A stretch of DNA of 64,000 bases from Cryomorphaceae bacterium BACL7 MAG-120322-bin74 (lineage in GTDB: Bacteria; Bacteroidota; Bacteroidia; Flavobacteriales; Schleiferiaceae), in contig LICG01000006.1 in the NCBI GenBank assembly GCA_001438205.1, forward strand, positions 1-64,000. Reading direction: 5' to 3'. Shown here piece by piece: positions 55,727 through 64,000 of this stretch. A program made the translations under genes and the position numbers. Each line of letters begins with the position of its first letter. Within the stretch, counting starts at the first letter, position 1. Under the pieces are notes generated by a model. That model was given only the letters and a program-made list of their open reading frames with translations, did not search any database and was not told the DNA's origin.

Positions 55727-56761
55727 ATGTCCCCAAAGGCCCCAAAACCTGTCTTGTACAATAAGTACGACCGTGAAACACTTATGAAGCGTTTGGCAGA
55801 CGAACCCTTTGCGCGTCGAACCCTTTCATTTTATCGCTATGTGGTTCTGCCCGATCCTCAAAGTGTTCGGGACCAACTCTTTTTACAGTGGGATGCCCTG
55901 GGCTGTTTTGGGCGCATTTATTTGGCCGAAGAAGGGATCAATGCACAAATGAGTGTGCCAGAACACCATTGGGATCAGTTTGTGGCCGAACTCTATACAT
56001 GGGAGGCTTTTCGCCAAGTACCTTTTAAGCTCGCCGTCGAAGATGACGGAAAGTCTTTTTTTAAATTGACCGTAAAAGTCAGAGTCCAAATTGTGGCGGA
56101 TGGGTTAACCCTGGATGACTATGATGTAACCAATGTGGGACATCACTTAAATGCGCAAGAATGGAATACTTTGATGGATTCTGGCGAAGCCATCGTCGTG
56201 GACATGCGCAACTATTACGAATCTGAAATTGGCCATTTTGATGGCGCCCTCTTGCCTCAAGCAGAAACATTTAGAGAAGAATTGCCCGAAGTGTTACATA
56301 TGCTTATAGGTCAGGAAGAAAAGCCCGTTCTGCTTTATTGTACCGGGGGTATACGTTGTGAAAAAACATCGGCCTACCTCAAACATCACGGCTTCCAAAA
56401 TGTAAATCAATTGCATGGGGGCATCATTGATTATGCGCGGCAGATTGAGGAAGCTCAGCTCCCCAATAAATTCAGAGGAAAAAACTTTGTGTTTGATGCG
56501 CGACTTGGCGAGCATATCTCCAGTGATGTTATCGCGCATTGCCATCAATGCAGTGCACCCGCTGATGCGCATGTAAATTGTGCCAACAAAGCATGTAATT
56601 TGCTGTTCATTCAGTGTGACGCATGCCAAACAACACATGAACACACGTGCAGCCCTGAATGCCAAGCCATCATTCATCTGCCAGAAGAAGAGCAAGCTAA
56701 CATTCGTCGTGAAAGGGCGGCACAAACGCGTGCCAAACGTTATCACCGCGCTAAACCTTAA
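55727..56761 (+). CDS. trhO: tRNA uridine(34) hydroxylase, rhodanese family
   Basis: 344-residue enzyme that makes 5-hydroxyuridine at the tRNA wobble position using O2. An acylphosphatase-like N-terminal domain is at about 30-120 (AEEGINAQMSVPEHHWDQF). The rhodanese domain follows (VVDMRNYYESEIGHF) with the catalytic Cys in LYCTGGIRCEKTSAYL near 206. The C-terminus carries a Cys-rich segment (CHQCSAPADAHVNCANKACN), a likely zinc site. It is the first gene of an operon with hmgA and hpd, five bases apart. Confidence 0.9.
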   Translation: MSPKAPKPVLYNKYDRETLMKRLADEPFARRTLSFYRYVVLPDPQSVRDQLFLQWDALGCFGRIYLAEEGINAQMSVPEHHWDQFVAELYTWEAFRQVPFKLAVEDDGKSFFKLTVKVRVQIVADGLTLDDYDVTNVGHHLNAQEWNTLMDSGEAIVVDMRNYYESEIGHFDGALLPQAETFREELPEVLHMLIGQEEKPVLLYCTGGIRCEKTSAYLKHHGFQNVNQLHGGIIDYARQIEEAQLPNKFRGKNFVFDARLGEHISSDVIAHCHQCSAPADAHVNCANKACNLLFIQCDACQTTHEHTCSPECQAIIHLPEEEQANIRRERAAQTRAKRYHRAKP

Positions 56762-56766
56762 CAATC

Positions 56767-57924
56767 ATGGCCTATTATCATACACTGGGCAGCATCCCGC
56801 CTAAACGCCATACCATCCACGAAAAACCCGAGGGAGGTCTCTATTATGAGCAACTTTTTGGCACCGAGGGTTTTCATGGCGTGAGCTCTTTGCTCTACCA
56901 CACCCACCGGCCTACGATGATCAGCCATATTGGGGCGTCCAAAGATCTGCGCCCAAGTGCTGCGGTTGACAAGAATATCCATTCGCGCATGTTGGCGGGA
57001 TTTGCGGCAACCCCTGTGGATGATTTTTTAGAAGCGCGCACCTCTGTGTTATTTAACAATGATGTGCAAATCGACGTGGCTGCTCCGCGCAAAGGCATCG
57101 ACAACTACTTCTACAAAAATGCGGATTGCGACGAGGTGCTTTTTATCCATGAAGGCAGTGGCGTTTTACGCTCCATGTTTGGGGAACTCCGCTTTGAATA
57201 TGCCGACTACATTGTGATACCGCGCGGCACCATCTATCAGATTACTTTTGACGGGACGCAAAACCGCCTATTTGTGGTAGAAAGTCATTCACCGGTCGTG
57301 ACGCCAAAGCGCTACCGAAATGAGGTAGGGCAAATGCTCGAACATGCGCCTTTCTGTGAGCGCGACTTTCGCTTACCTACCTATATGGCCCCCATGGATG
57401 CGCGTGGTGAATTCTTGATTCAAATTAAAAAAGAAGGCATTTTGCATTCGGTCACCTACAGCAGCCACCCTTTTGATGTGGTTGGATGGGACGGATACAA
57501 CTATCCTTACATTTTTTCCGCTTTGAACTTTGAACCCATCACAGGAAGGGTGCACCAACCGCCGCCCGTGCATCAGACTTTTGAAGCCCACAATTTTGTG
57601 ATCTGCACCTTCGCCCCGAGGATGTATGACTATCACCCAAAGTCGATCCCTGCGCCCTATAACCACAGCAATATTGACTCGGACGAGGTACTGTATTATG
57701 TGGATGGAGATTTTATGTCGCGCAACCATGTGGAAAAAGGCTTTATCAGCCTGCACCCGGGTGGCATCCCACATGGTCCCCACCCCGGCGCTTACGAGCG
57801 CAGTATTGGACAAAAAGAAACGAGCGAATTGGCTGTGATGGTCGATACGTTCCGTCCGTTAAAAGTCACCCAAGCCGCACTAGATATGGAGCATTCTGAT
57901 TACTGGAGCTCCTGGAATGAATAA
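56767..57924 (+). CDS. hmgA: Homogentisate 1,2-dioxygenase
   Basis: 385-residue iron(II) cupin enzyme that opens the ring of homogentisate to maleylacetoacetate. Ligand regions are visible: PYNHSNIDSDEVLYYV (His and Glu of the iron site, near 300-312) and HPGGIPHGPHPG (third His near 335-340). The N-terminus (YYHTLGSIPPKRH) is family-typical, though the protein is shorter than the human enzyme (445), as in Bacteroidota. It sits between trhO and hpd, overlapping hpd by eight bases. Confidence 0.9.
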   Translation: MAYYHTLGSIPPKRHTIHEKPEGGLYYEQLFGTEGFHGVSSLLYHTHRPTMISHIGASKDLRPSAAVDKNIHSRMLAGFAATPVDDFLEARTSVLFNNDVQIDVAAPRKGIDNYFYKNADCDEVLFIHEGSGVLRSMFGELRFEYADYIVIPRGTIYQITFDGTQNRLFVVESHSPVVTPKRYRNEVGQMLEHAPFCERDFRLPTYMAPMDARGEFLIQIKKEGILHSVTYSSHPFDVVGWDGYNYPYIFSALNFEPITGRVHQPPPVHQTFEAHNFVICTFAPRMYDYHPKSIPAPYNHSNIDSDEVLYYVDGDFMSRNHVEKGFISLHPGGIPHGPHPGAYERSIGQKETSELAVMVDTFRPLKVTQAALDMEHSDYWSSWNE

Positions 57925-59083
57925 TCCCCCTGAAACTCGCCCTATGTTAACGGACAGTACGTCACTCAAACTTCCCATCGAAAACCCAGAAGCGAAAGAC
58001 TTTCTCCCCTTAAATGGTACAGATCACGTAGAATTCTATGTGGGGAATGCCAAGCAGTCTGCACACTTTTTCAAAACTGCCTTTGGCTTTCAAGACTTTG
58101 CCTATGCAGGACTAGAAACAGGCGTGAAAGACCGCACATCCTATGTACTAAAGCAGGACAAGATCATTTTGATTCTCACCTCGCCTTTAACCGCAGAATG
58201 CCCCATCAATGACCATCTAGTGAAGCATGGAGATGGCGTAAAGCATATCGCCATCTGGGTGGATGATGCAACAAAAAGTTGGAAGACAACCACAGAGCGT
58301 GGGGCAGAATCCGCTTTTGAACCTTACACGTTGCAGGATGACAAAGGCTCCGTCACCATGAGCGGAATCAAAGCCTACGGCGACACCGTTCACGTTTTTG
58401 TAGAGCGTAGCGAATACCACGGCGTCTTTATGCCAGGCTATATTGCCTTGGACACCGGTTTTCATCCTGCCTCAACTGGCCTCAAATTCATTGACCATAT
58501 GGTGGGCAATGTGGGATGGAATGAAATGGACACTTGGGTCAATTACTACAAGAATATCATGGGTTTTGCACAATTGGTTTCATTTGATGACAAGGACATT
58601 TCTACCGAATACACCGCCTTAATGTCCAAGGTCATGACCAATGGCAATGGCCGTATCAAATTTCCTATTAACGAACCCGCTGAGGGACGAAAGAAATCGC
58701 AGATCGAAGAGTACATTGATTTTTATAATGGACCCGGCGTTCAGCATTTGGCCCTTGCTACGGATGATATTATTCAGACGGTTTCAGAATTGCGATCGCG
58801 TGGCGTACAATTCTTAGAGGTGCCAAAAAGCTACTATAACGACGTACTAGACCGCGTAGGCAAAATTGATGAGGATCTAAGCCCCTTGAGTAAATTAGGC
58901 ATCCTCATTGACCGCGATGAGGAAGGCTACTTACTTCAGCTCTTTACAAAACCCTTGATGGACCGACCTACGGTCTTCTTTGAAATTATTCAACGCAAAG
59001 GCGCAAAGTCCTTTGGCAAGGGAAACTTTAAGGCCCTTTTTGAGGCCATCGAGCGCGAACAAGAGCGCCGGGGAACCCTGTAA
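57917..59083 (+). CDS. hpd: 4-hydroxyphenylpyruvate dioxygenase
   Basis: 388-residue two-VOC-domain iron(II) enzyme making homogentisate from 4-hydroxyphenylpyruvate, the step before hmgA. Iron ligands are His in FIDHMVGNVG near 195, His in GVQHLALATDDI near 275, and Glu in FFEIIQRKG near 356. A start at 57944 is possible (MLTDSTSLK), but the first start overlaps hmgA and fits coupling. The operon ends in a terminator 17 bases on. Phenylalanine/tyrosine degradation continues in maleylacetoacetate isomerase and fumarylacetoacetase, not in this window. Confidence 0.93.
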   Translation: MNNPPETRPMLTDSTSLKLPIENPEAKDFLPLNGTDHVEFYVGNAKQSAHFFKTAFGFQDFAYAGLETGVKDRTSYVLKQDKIILILTSPLTAECPINDHLVKHGDGVKHIAIWVDDATKSWKTTTERGAESAFEPYTLQDDKGSVTMSGIKAYGDTVHVFVERSEYHGVFMPGYIALDTGFHPASTGLKFIDHMVGNVGWNEMDTWVNYYKNIMGFAQLVSFDDKDISTEYTALMSKVMTNGNGRIKFPINEPAEGRKKSQIEEYIDFYNGPGVQHLALATDDIIQTVSELRSRGVQFLEVPKSYYNDVLDRVGKIDEDLSPLSKLGILIDRDEEGYLLQLFTKPLMDRPTVFFEIIQRKGAKSFGKGNFKALFEAIEREQERRGTL

Positions 59084-59099
59084 TTACCCTGTATTGAAT

Positions 59100-59129
59100 A
59101 AAAAGGCGCCCCTTTCAGGGCGCCTTTTT
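59100..59129. terminator. Strong bidirectional terminator
   Basis: AAAAAGGCGCCC (59100-59111) pairs with GGGCGCCTTTTT (59118-59129) around a six-base loop. A and T runs on both sides make it work for both the hpd operon and the convergent GT117 gene. Confidence 0.85.
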
Positions 59130-59148
59130 ATTTATCTACAGCACTAGA

Positions 59149-62100
59149 TTAACTCACGCGTTGCGAAGCTTCTTCATATCGCTTGATCAACTCTACCTCA
59201 TCATATTGCTCCTGTGTCATTGGGGCATTATTGAATTCGTATTGCATCACCATGCGCACGAGCATTTGATAAAACTGCAAGCTGGTTTGGATCTCATTCG
59301 TGATTGCACGCTTGTCCGCGCCTCGGAACTGAGCAAAATAATTCAATTCCTCCTCTAGGCTTGCGGCAAATCCCTCCACAAAAGCATGTGCCTTTTCGGT
59401 AGCCCCTGCCACATAGTACCCCTCGATCATGGACAACATAAAGTAGTCATAGCCTAGCTTTTCTACAGGCATCTTTGACATGGCATAATCCAAGACTTCC
59501 ACGGCTTTATCCTTTTCGCCACGGCGCGCCAATTCTCCGCCCAAACGACCATAATTGATTCGGAGGTTAAAGGTAGAGCGGCGTACAGTTTCGTCTAGGA
59601 AGACTCCTGGCTTTTCCATGTTGCCAAAGTTAAATTTAGCCGAGTCATCCGTTGGATTGTACATCATACTATACATTTTATCTGCATCTACAGAGCCAAA
59701 GTCATACGAATTACCGGCACTCTCGGTTACAACTGGAACAAAGCGATAGGCTAACCCTTCTAGTCGGAAATATTTCTGTAACCAGAAGAAGGAACTTGCG
59801 CTGCTTCCTACGGTAGTAGAAAAATAAAGGGGCCGTGTCCAGTCGTTATTGGCAATCAGATCGATCAAGACCAAATCACGCTTTGAAATCACATGACTGT
59901 TCCAATCCCAATCAATAAAATCGACGACACGGCTGCTGTCCTTCATGGGCACAACCCCCTGTTGCATCACCGCCGCTTTGTCTACAGGCACGCGGAATTT
60001 TTTCATCGGGAAGAACTGCAACTTCTTAGGACTCTTGGTATTGGGAAATGCGGTAAAGAAGACTGCATCATCATTACGCAATGTATATTGAATGAAGTCT
60101 TTGGCATACCAACGACCACTCAATTTTAGGTCTTGGAAGTATAGGACATCACGCGTTCCTTGCACATAATCCTTCTTCTCTAAGGTAATAGGTACGGGCG
60201 CTCCATCATAGAACTTGCGCTTCATCATGTCAATATACCAATCCGTATTGAGCAAGGATAGATTGACAATTCGAACATCGGTGCGGTAGCCTTCTACCTC
60301 TTGGACATACCAAAGCGGGAAGGTGTCATTGTCTCCATTGGTAAACAGGATAGCGTTTGGCGCACAGCTGTCTAAGTACATTTTGGCAATTTCACGCGCC
60401 GTGTAACGGTCACTTCGGTCGTGGTCATCCCAATTCTCCGCAGCCATCAAGGTGGGAATCCCCAGCATGGCCAAGGTCAAAGCACCTGCCGTCATGTTAT
60501 TTCGGAATTTGCCCATCCAATCATACAGCGCGATCACGCCGAGGCCCACCCATATCGAAAAGACATAGAAAGAACCTACAAATGCATAGTCACGCTCACG
60601 CGGTTCAAACGGCTTGTGGTTGGTATAGACCACAATGGCCAATCCTGTAAACAAGAAAAGCAACGTGACTACCCATGCATTGCGCTGGTCTTTTTGCACT
60701 TGATACACGAGGCCAATCAAGCCTAAGAGCAAGGGAAGCGCGTAATACACATTCCGTGAGGGGTTGTTCGCATAATGCGCTGGCAGATTCTTTTGAGGCC
60801 CTAGGCGCATTTCATCTAAAAAGGCAATCCCTGTAAGCCAATTTCCTTTGGTGAGTTCATAACGGTTTTGGTCATCATTTTGACGTCCAGCAAAGTTCCA
60901 CATGAAGTACCGGAACCACATTTGGCCCACTTGATAATCCACAAAAAAGCGGAAGTGATCACTAAACTTGATTTTATCCGTTGGCTTTACGCCCATCAAC
61001 TTTTGATAATTCTCCACATGGTCTGCTTGGTCCGACCACATACGTGGGAAAAATCCTTGATCGCTTTTAGCGTAATTCGGTCTTGCGGCTTTGCCGTCAT
61101 TGGTCACCTCATATTTTCCGGTTTCCTCACTGTATTGATAGGCAGGGCTACCATCCACATAGGGTGTTGACGGGTCTAGCTGACTATTAAAGCTCTGACC
61201 ATAAAGAACTGGCCAATCGCCATACTGGTCGCGCTTGTAATAAGACAAAAGGGACATGGCATCCTCTGGGTTGTTCTCATCAATCGGAGTGTTGGCATTT
61301 GACCGAATCGCCAAAACCACAAAACTAGAATAGCCAATAAGAAGGAATACGACCGCTTGGATGCCTTGGGCAACAAGTGGACGGTTGTTCTTTTTTGCCC
61401 ATTGAATACCGAAATATACCCCAGCAGCAATAAGGAAAAGTGCCACTATTGAACCACTGTTTTTAGGCAAACCAATGCTATTGACCGCGGCGATCTCTAA
61501 CCAGCCAAACAAGGACAGGATAAAGGGAATAATTATGGCAAATACCAGCCCAAGTATGCCGATTGAAGCCGCATTGGCTGCGACCCACGACTTCCATGAT
61601 ACGTTGGGGTATTTTTTATAGAAATAAATCATCACCACGGAGGGGATGGTTAAGAACACCAAGATGTGCACACCCACCGATAATCCCGTGAGGTAGGCGA
61701 TCAAGAGAAGCCAGCGATTGGCATACGGGTCTTCCTCTGCGGCTGCTTCCCACTTGAGCACAGCCCAAAAGGCGATAGCGGTAAAGCAAGAGGACATGGC
61801 GTATACTTCGCCTTCTACAGCAGAAAACCAGAAGGAATCACTAAAGGTGAATACCAAGGCCCCCACTGCACCTGCACCCAAAAGCACAATCTCTTGACCA
61901 CGGTTGAGTGTATCCGTACTAAAGAGTTTGCGTCCAAAGGCCACGATGGTCCAAAACAAGAATGGAATGGTAAAGGCACTAGATAGACCGGAAACTAAAT
62001 TCACATAAAACGCTTGGCGTTCTACGTTTCCAAATGCCAATTGCGACAAGACGTTCGCAATCAATTGAAAGACAGGGGCACCTGGAGGATGTCCTACTTG

Positions 62101-62241
62101 AAGCTTAACAGAAGTCGCAATGTATTCCCCACAATCCCAAAAGCTTACCGTAGGCTCTAGTGTGGATACATAGGTGAATAGGGCGATTCCAAAGGTGAGC
62201 CAACCAAAGAGGTTGTTGAGCTGCTTAAAGGAAAGATTCAT
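59149..62241 (-). CDS. GT117 (DUF2723) polytopic glycosyltransferase, TMEM260-like
   Basis: 1030-residue membrane protein. The N-terminal half has about 12-14 helices; the first loop holds TVSFWDCGEYIATSVKLQVG near 30-49, the acidic catalytic-type motif of DUF2723/GT117 proteins. The C-terminal about 450 residues are extracytoplasmic, with TPR-like sequence near 900 (RRGEKDKAVEVLDYAMSK). The eukaryotic relative TMEM260 is an O-mannosyltransferase using dolichyl-phosphate-mannose, so mannose transfer to proteins or lipids is inferred here. GGAG lies four bases before ATG, a rare Shine-Dalgarno-like case in this window. Confidence 0.87.
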   Translation of the reverse strand: MNLSFKQLNNLFGWLTFGIALFTYVSTLEPTVSFWDCGEYIATSVKLQVGHPPGAPVFQLIANVLSQLAFGNVERQAFYVNLVSGLSSAFTIPFLFWTIVAFGRKLFSTDTLNRGQEIVLLGAGAVGALVFTFSDSFWFSAVEGEVYAMSSCFTAIAFWAVLKWEAAAEEDPYANRWLLLIAYLTGLSVGVHILVFLTIPSVVMIYFYKKYPNVSWKSWVAANAASIGILGLVFAIIIPFILSLFGWLEIAAVNSIGLPKNSGSIVALFLIAAGVYFGIQWAKKNNRPLVAQGIQAVVFLLIGYSSFVVLAIRSNANTPIDENNPEDAMSLLSYYKRDQYGDWPVLYGQSFNSQLDPSTPYVDGSPAYQYSEETGKYEVTNDGKAARPNYAKSDQGFFPRMWSDQADHVENYQKLMGVKPTDKIKFSDHFRFFVDYQVGQMWFRYFMWNFAGRQNDDQNRYELTKGNWLTGIAFLDEMRLGPQKNLPAHYANNPSRNVYYALPLLLGLIGLVYQVQKDQRNAWVVTLLFLFTGLAIVVYTNHKPFEPRERDYAFVGSFYVFSIWVGLGVIALYDWMGKFRNNMTAGALTLAMLGIPTLMAAENWDDHDRSDRYTAREIAKMYLDSCAPNAILFTNGDNDTFPLWYVQEVEGYRTDVRIVNLSLLNTDWYIDMMKRKFYDGAPVPITLEKKDYVQGTRDVLYFQDLKLSGRWYAKDFIQYTLRNDDAVFFTAFPNTKSPKKLQFFPMKKFRVPVDKAAVMQQGVVPMKDSSRVVDFIDWDWNSHVISKRDLVLIDLIANNDWTRPLYFSTTVGSSASSFFWLQKYFRLEGLAYRFVPVVTESAGNSYDFGSVDADKMYSMMYNPTDDSAKFNFGNMEKPGVFLDETVRRSTFNLRINYGRLGGELARRGEKDKAVEVLDYAMSKMPVEKLGYDYFMLSMIEGYYVAGATEKAHAFVEGFAASLEEELNYFAQFRGADKRAITNEIQTSLQFYQMLVRMVMQYEFNNAPMTQEQYDEVELIKRYEEASQRVS

Positions 62242-62347
62242 AGTTCTCCAATTTTATCGAAGAACGAAGATACCCATTCCTGCTTGGAATTGGTCCCATG
62301 AAAACCGCCTAGTTGAGGCTGTTTTGAGCCCGAGGAGCTTTGGTCTG

Positions 62348-63670
62348 TTAGACGTTTAGGCCCATCTCCACGCCGAGCTTTTTACCAATCATGCGGCTCA
62401 GCTTTGCCTGTAAACTTGGGTGCTGAATGTCTGCGACCGCATCGTGTGCAAATGCCAACATTAAAAGGGCTTGCGCTTCCTTTTTCTGGATACCCCTTGC
62501 GCGCAAATAGAACAGGGCATCATCGTCCAATTGGCCAATCGTACATCCATGTGAACACTTCACATCATCCGCAAAAATCTCGAGCTGCGGCTTTGTGTCA
62601 ATGGACGCCTTTTCGCTGAGAACAAGATTATCGTTCTCCTGAAAGGCTAATGTTTTTTGCGCATCTACATGCACATGAATTTGTCCATTAAAAACACCAT
62701 TGGATGACCCGTCAAAGATCCCTTTGTAGTTCTCTTTGCTCGTACAATGTGGTGCAAGGTGGTCTACACGCGTGTGATGATCCACAAGCTGCTGCCCGTC
62801 TGCCAAGGAAAGTCCAAACATGCGCGCTTCTGCCCCTGGCTCAGCTAATTTGAAATCTAAGTTGTTCCGAATAAACTTGCCATCCGTACTAATGGTATGT
62901 ACCGTGGCATGGCTTGCGCGTTTCTGGTGCACTATGCTATGCTGCGTCAAGGCAGCGGAAGGTTCGTCATGCTGCAATTTGACCCAATGAAGATGGGCGT
63001 TTTCTCTCATAAAAACCTCATCCACGGCATTCGTCCAAGAAGCCGCTTCGGTCAGAGATTGATGGCGTTCAATAATCTCCGCTTTGGCATTTTCTCCAAG
63101 AATCACCAAGCTGCGTGTTTGATTAAAAACGGGCGCGTCCCCCGTGGTAAAGTACAAGACTTGGATCGGCTTGTCCACGGTGACGCCATCTGGCACACAG
63201 ACATACAGACCATCCCAAGCCAATGCGGTGTTCAATTGAACGAGCGACCCTAAGTCCTCGGTTAATTTTCCAAAATGCAGCTCAATTTGGTCCGCATACT
63301 TCTTCCATGCGCTCCCCAGCGTACAGACATCAAAACCATTATGGGTCGTCTCCGAAAGCCAAGAAGAATACCGACCATTGATAAACACGACCCGGTAGCA
63401 ATCAATATCATTGACAAGGAATCGCTTGATGTCCTTAAACTCAACGTGGTCTGAGTCTTCTTGATTGCCAAAGGGTGCATGGAGCACATAATTTTCCTTT
63501 AAAAGCTTCTTCAAAGAGGTGTATTTCCAATCTTCATGGCGGACGGTCGGGAAGCCTTCCTCCTCAAAGCGCTCCATAGCCCGTCGGCGGCGTTGCGTTA
63601 CCGCATGACTTGATACGGAAGAAAAGTCCGCCTCATGCAACCAATAAGAAGCCGCTAAGCGATCCTTCAT
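62348..63670 (-). CDS. sufD: Fe-S cluster assembly protein SufD
   Basis: 440-residue scaffold component of the SUF pathway; forms SufBC2D with SufB and SufC. It is all-beta with a helical N-terminus ([14 protein letters not shown]). Core features are [22 protein letters not shown] and [35 protein letters not shown], with the conserved Cys and His used in cluster assembly. Start 63670 overlaps the SufC stop by four bases (ATGA). A weak hairpin near 62300 may end the operon. Confidence 0.94.
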   Translation of the reverse strand: MKDRLAASYWLHEADFSSVSSHAVTQRRRRAMERFEEEGFPTVRHEDWKYTSLKKLLKENYVLHAPFGNQEDSDHVEFKDIKRFLVNDIDCYRVVFINGRYSSWLSETTHNGFDVCTLGSAWKKYADQIELHFGKLTEDLGSLVQLNTALAWDGLYVCVPDGVTVDKPIQVLYFTTGDAPVFNQTRSLVILGENAKAEIIERHQSLTEAASWTNAVDEVFMRENAHLHWVKLQHDEPSAALTQHSIVHQKRASHATVHTISTDGKFIRNNLDFKLAEPGAEARMFGLSLADGQQLVDHHTRVDHLAPHCTSKENYKGIFDGSSNGVFNGQIHVHVDAQKTLAFQENDNLVLSEKASIDTKPQLEIFADDVKCSHGCTIGQLDDDALFYLRARGIQKKEAQALLMLAFAHDAVADIQHPSLQAKLSRMIGKKLGVEMGLNV

Positions 63671-64000
63671 GCTTGCTCTTTTTTGATCCAATCGTACCCG
63701 CGCTCCTCCAAGTCCATGGCGAGTGATTTGTCACCCGATTTGACAATTTTACCTTTGTAGAGTACGTGAACAAAATCCGGTATGATGTGGTCTAACAAAC
63801 GCTGATAGTGGGTAATCACCATGAAGGTATTTTCGGTTGAGCGAAGGGCATTGACACCGTTAGCCACGATGCGCAACGCATCAATGTCTAAGCCTGAATC
63901 GGTTTCATCCAAAATGGCCAATTTGGGTTCGAGCATAGCCATTTGAAAAATCTCATTTCGCTTCTTTTCACCACCCGAAAAACCTTCGTTTAATGAGCGA
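63667..64000 (-). CDS. sufC: Fe-S cluster assembly ATPase SufC, partial
   Basis: Only the C-terminal 110 residues are present; the gene runs off the right edge. The ABC signature is [19 protein letters not shown], the Walker B is [12 protein letters not shown], and the H-loop His is in VITHYQRLL. SufC ATPases have SGGEKKRNE in place of the usual LSGGQ, which makes the call firm. It feeds directly into sufD by an ATGA overlap, and sufB presumably lies upstream outside the window. Confidence 0.93.
   Translation of the reverse strand, partial: RSLNEGFSGGEKKRNEIFQMAMLEPKLAILDETDSGLDIDALRIVANGVNALRSTENTFMVITHYQRLLDHIIPDFVHVLYKGKIVKSGDKSLAMDLEERGYDWIKKEQA

Overview
This window comes from a Bacteroidota chromosome, most probably a Flavobacteriales-type bacterium with near-balanced base composition. 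The evidence is a type IX secretion (T9SS) sorting tail, two TonB/SusC-style outer-membrane beta-barrels, Bacteroidota-specific small families (DUF6427, DUF6341, DUF4296 and a CCDC81-type HU plus SPOR protein), the arginine decarboxylase plus deoxyhypusine-synthase-like polyamine genes, and promoters of the Bacteroidota -7 type TAnnTTTG. Shine-Dalgarno sequences are almost absent. I saw no phage, transposon, CRISPR array or rRNA. It reads as core genome with dense, mostly conserved operons.

Layout. 0-10 kb: truncated secreted protein, rnr, M1 peptidase, metallo-hydrolase, tadA, aspS and a ClC channel. 10-25 kb: a giant T9SS cargo protein with beta-propeller and PKD domains, purQ, an agmatinase, a lamin-tail secreted protein, asd, an outer-membrane barrel, a lipoprotein MsrA, an HU/SPOR envelope protein, a thioesterase and DUF6427. 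25-36 kb: DUF6341, purD, a sodium symporter, tRNA-Ala(GGC), a TonB receptor, an SDR, dprA, and a speA / DHS-like / acidic small-protein operon. 36-49 kb: SulP transporter, typA, Na+/H+ antiporter, TolB-like propeller, M28-PDZ peptidase, polA, polyprenol-phosphate-mannose synthase, pyrC and a DUF4296 lipoprotein. 49-64 kb: LuxE-like acyl ligase, unknown secreted proteins, tyrS, two SDR enzymes, a trhO-hmgA-hpd aromatic operon, a GT117 (TMEM260-like) membrane glycosyltransferase, sufD and partial sufC.

How the genes fit together. Arginine decarboxylase, agmatinase and the DHS-like enzyme form an arginine to agmatine to putrescine to (homo)spermidine route, though agmatinase sits about 18 kb from the other two. 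hpd and hmgA are consecutive tyrosine-degradation steps. The polyprenol-phosphate-mannose synthase and the GT117 protein could be donor maker and transferase for protein O-mannosylation in the periplasm. purQ and purD are purine synthesis genes.

The most striking non-coding observation concerns promoter placement. In many genes a TAnnTTTG -7 box ends only 4-6 nt before the start codon, so the predicted transcription start coincides with the start codon. This implies widespread leaderless mRNAs, and it also corrects several start codons (purQ, tyrS, trhO, the mannosyltransferase). I found no clear novel defence or mobile system.
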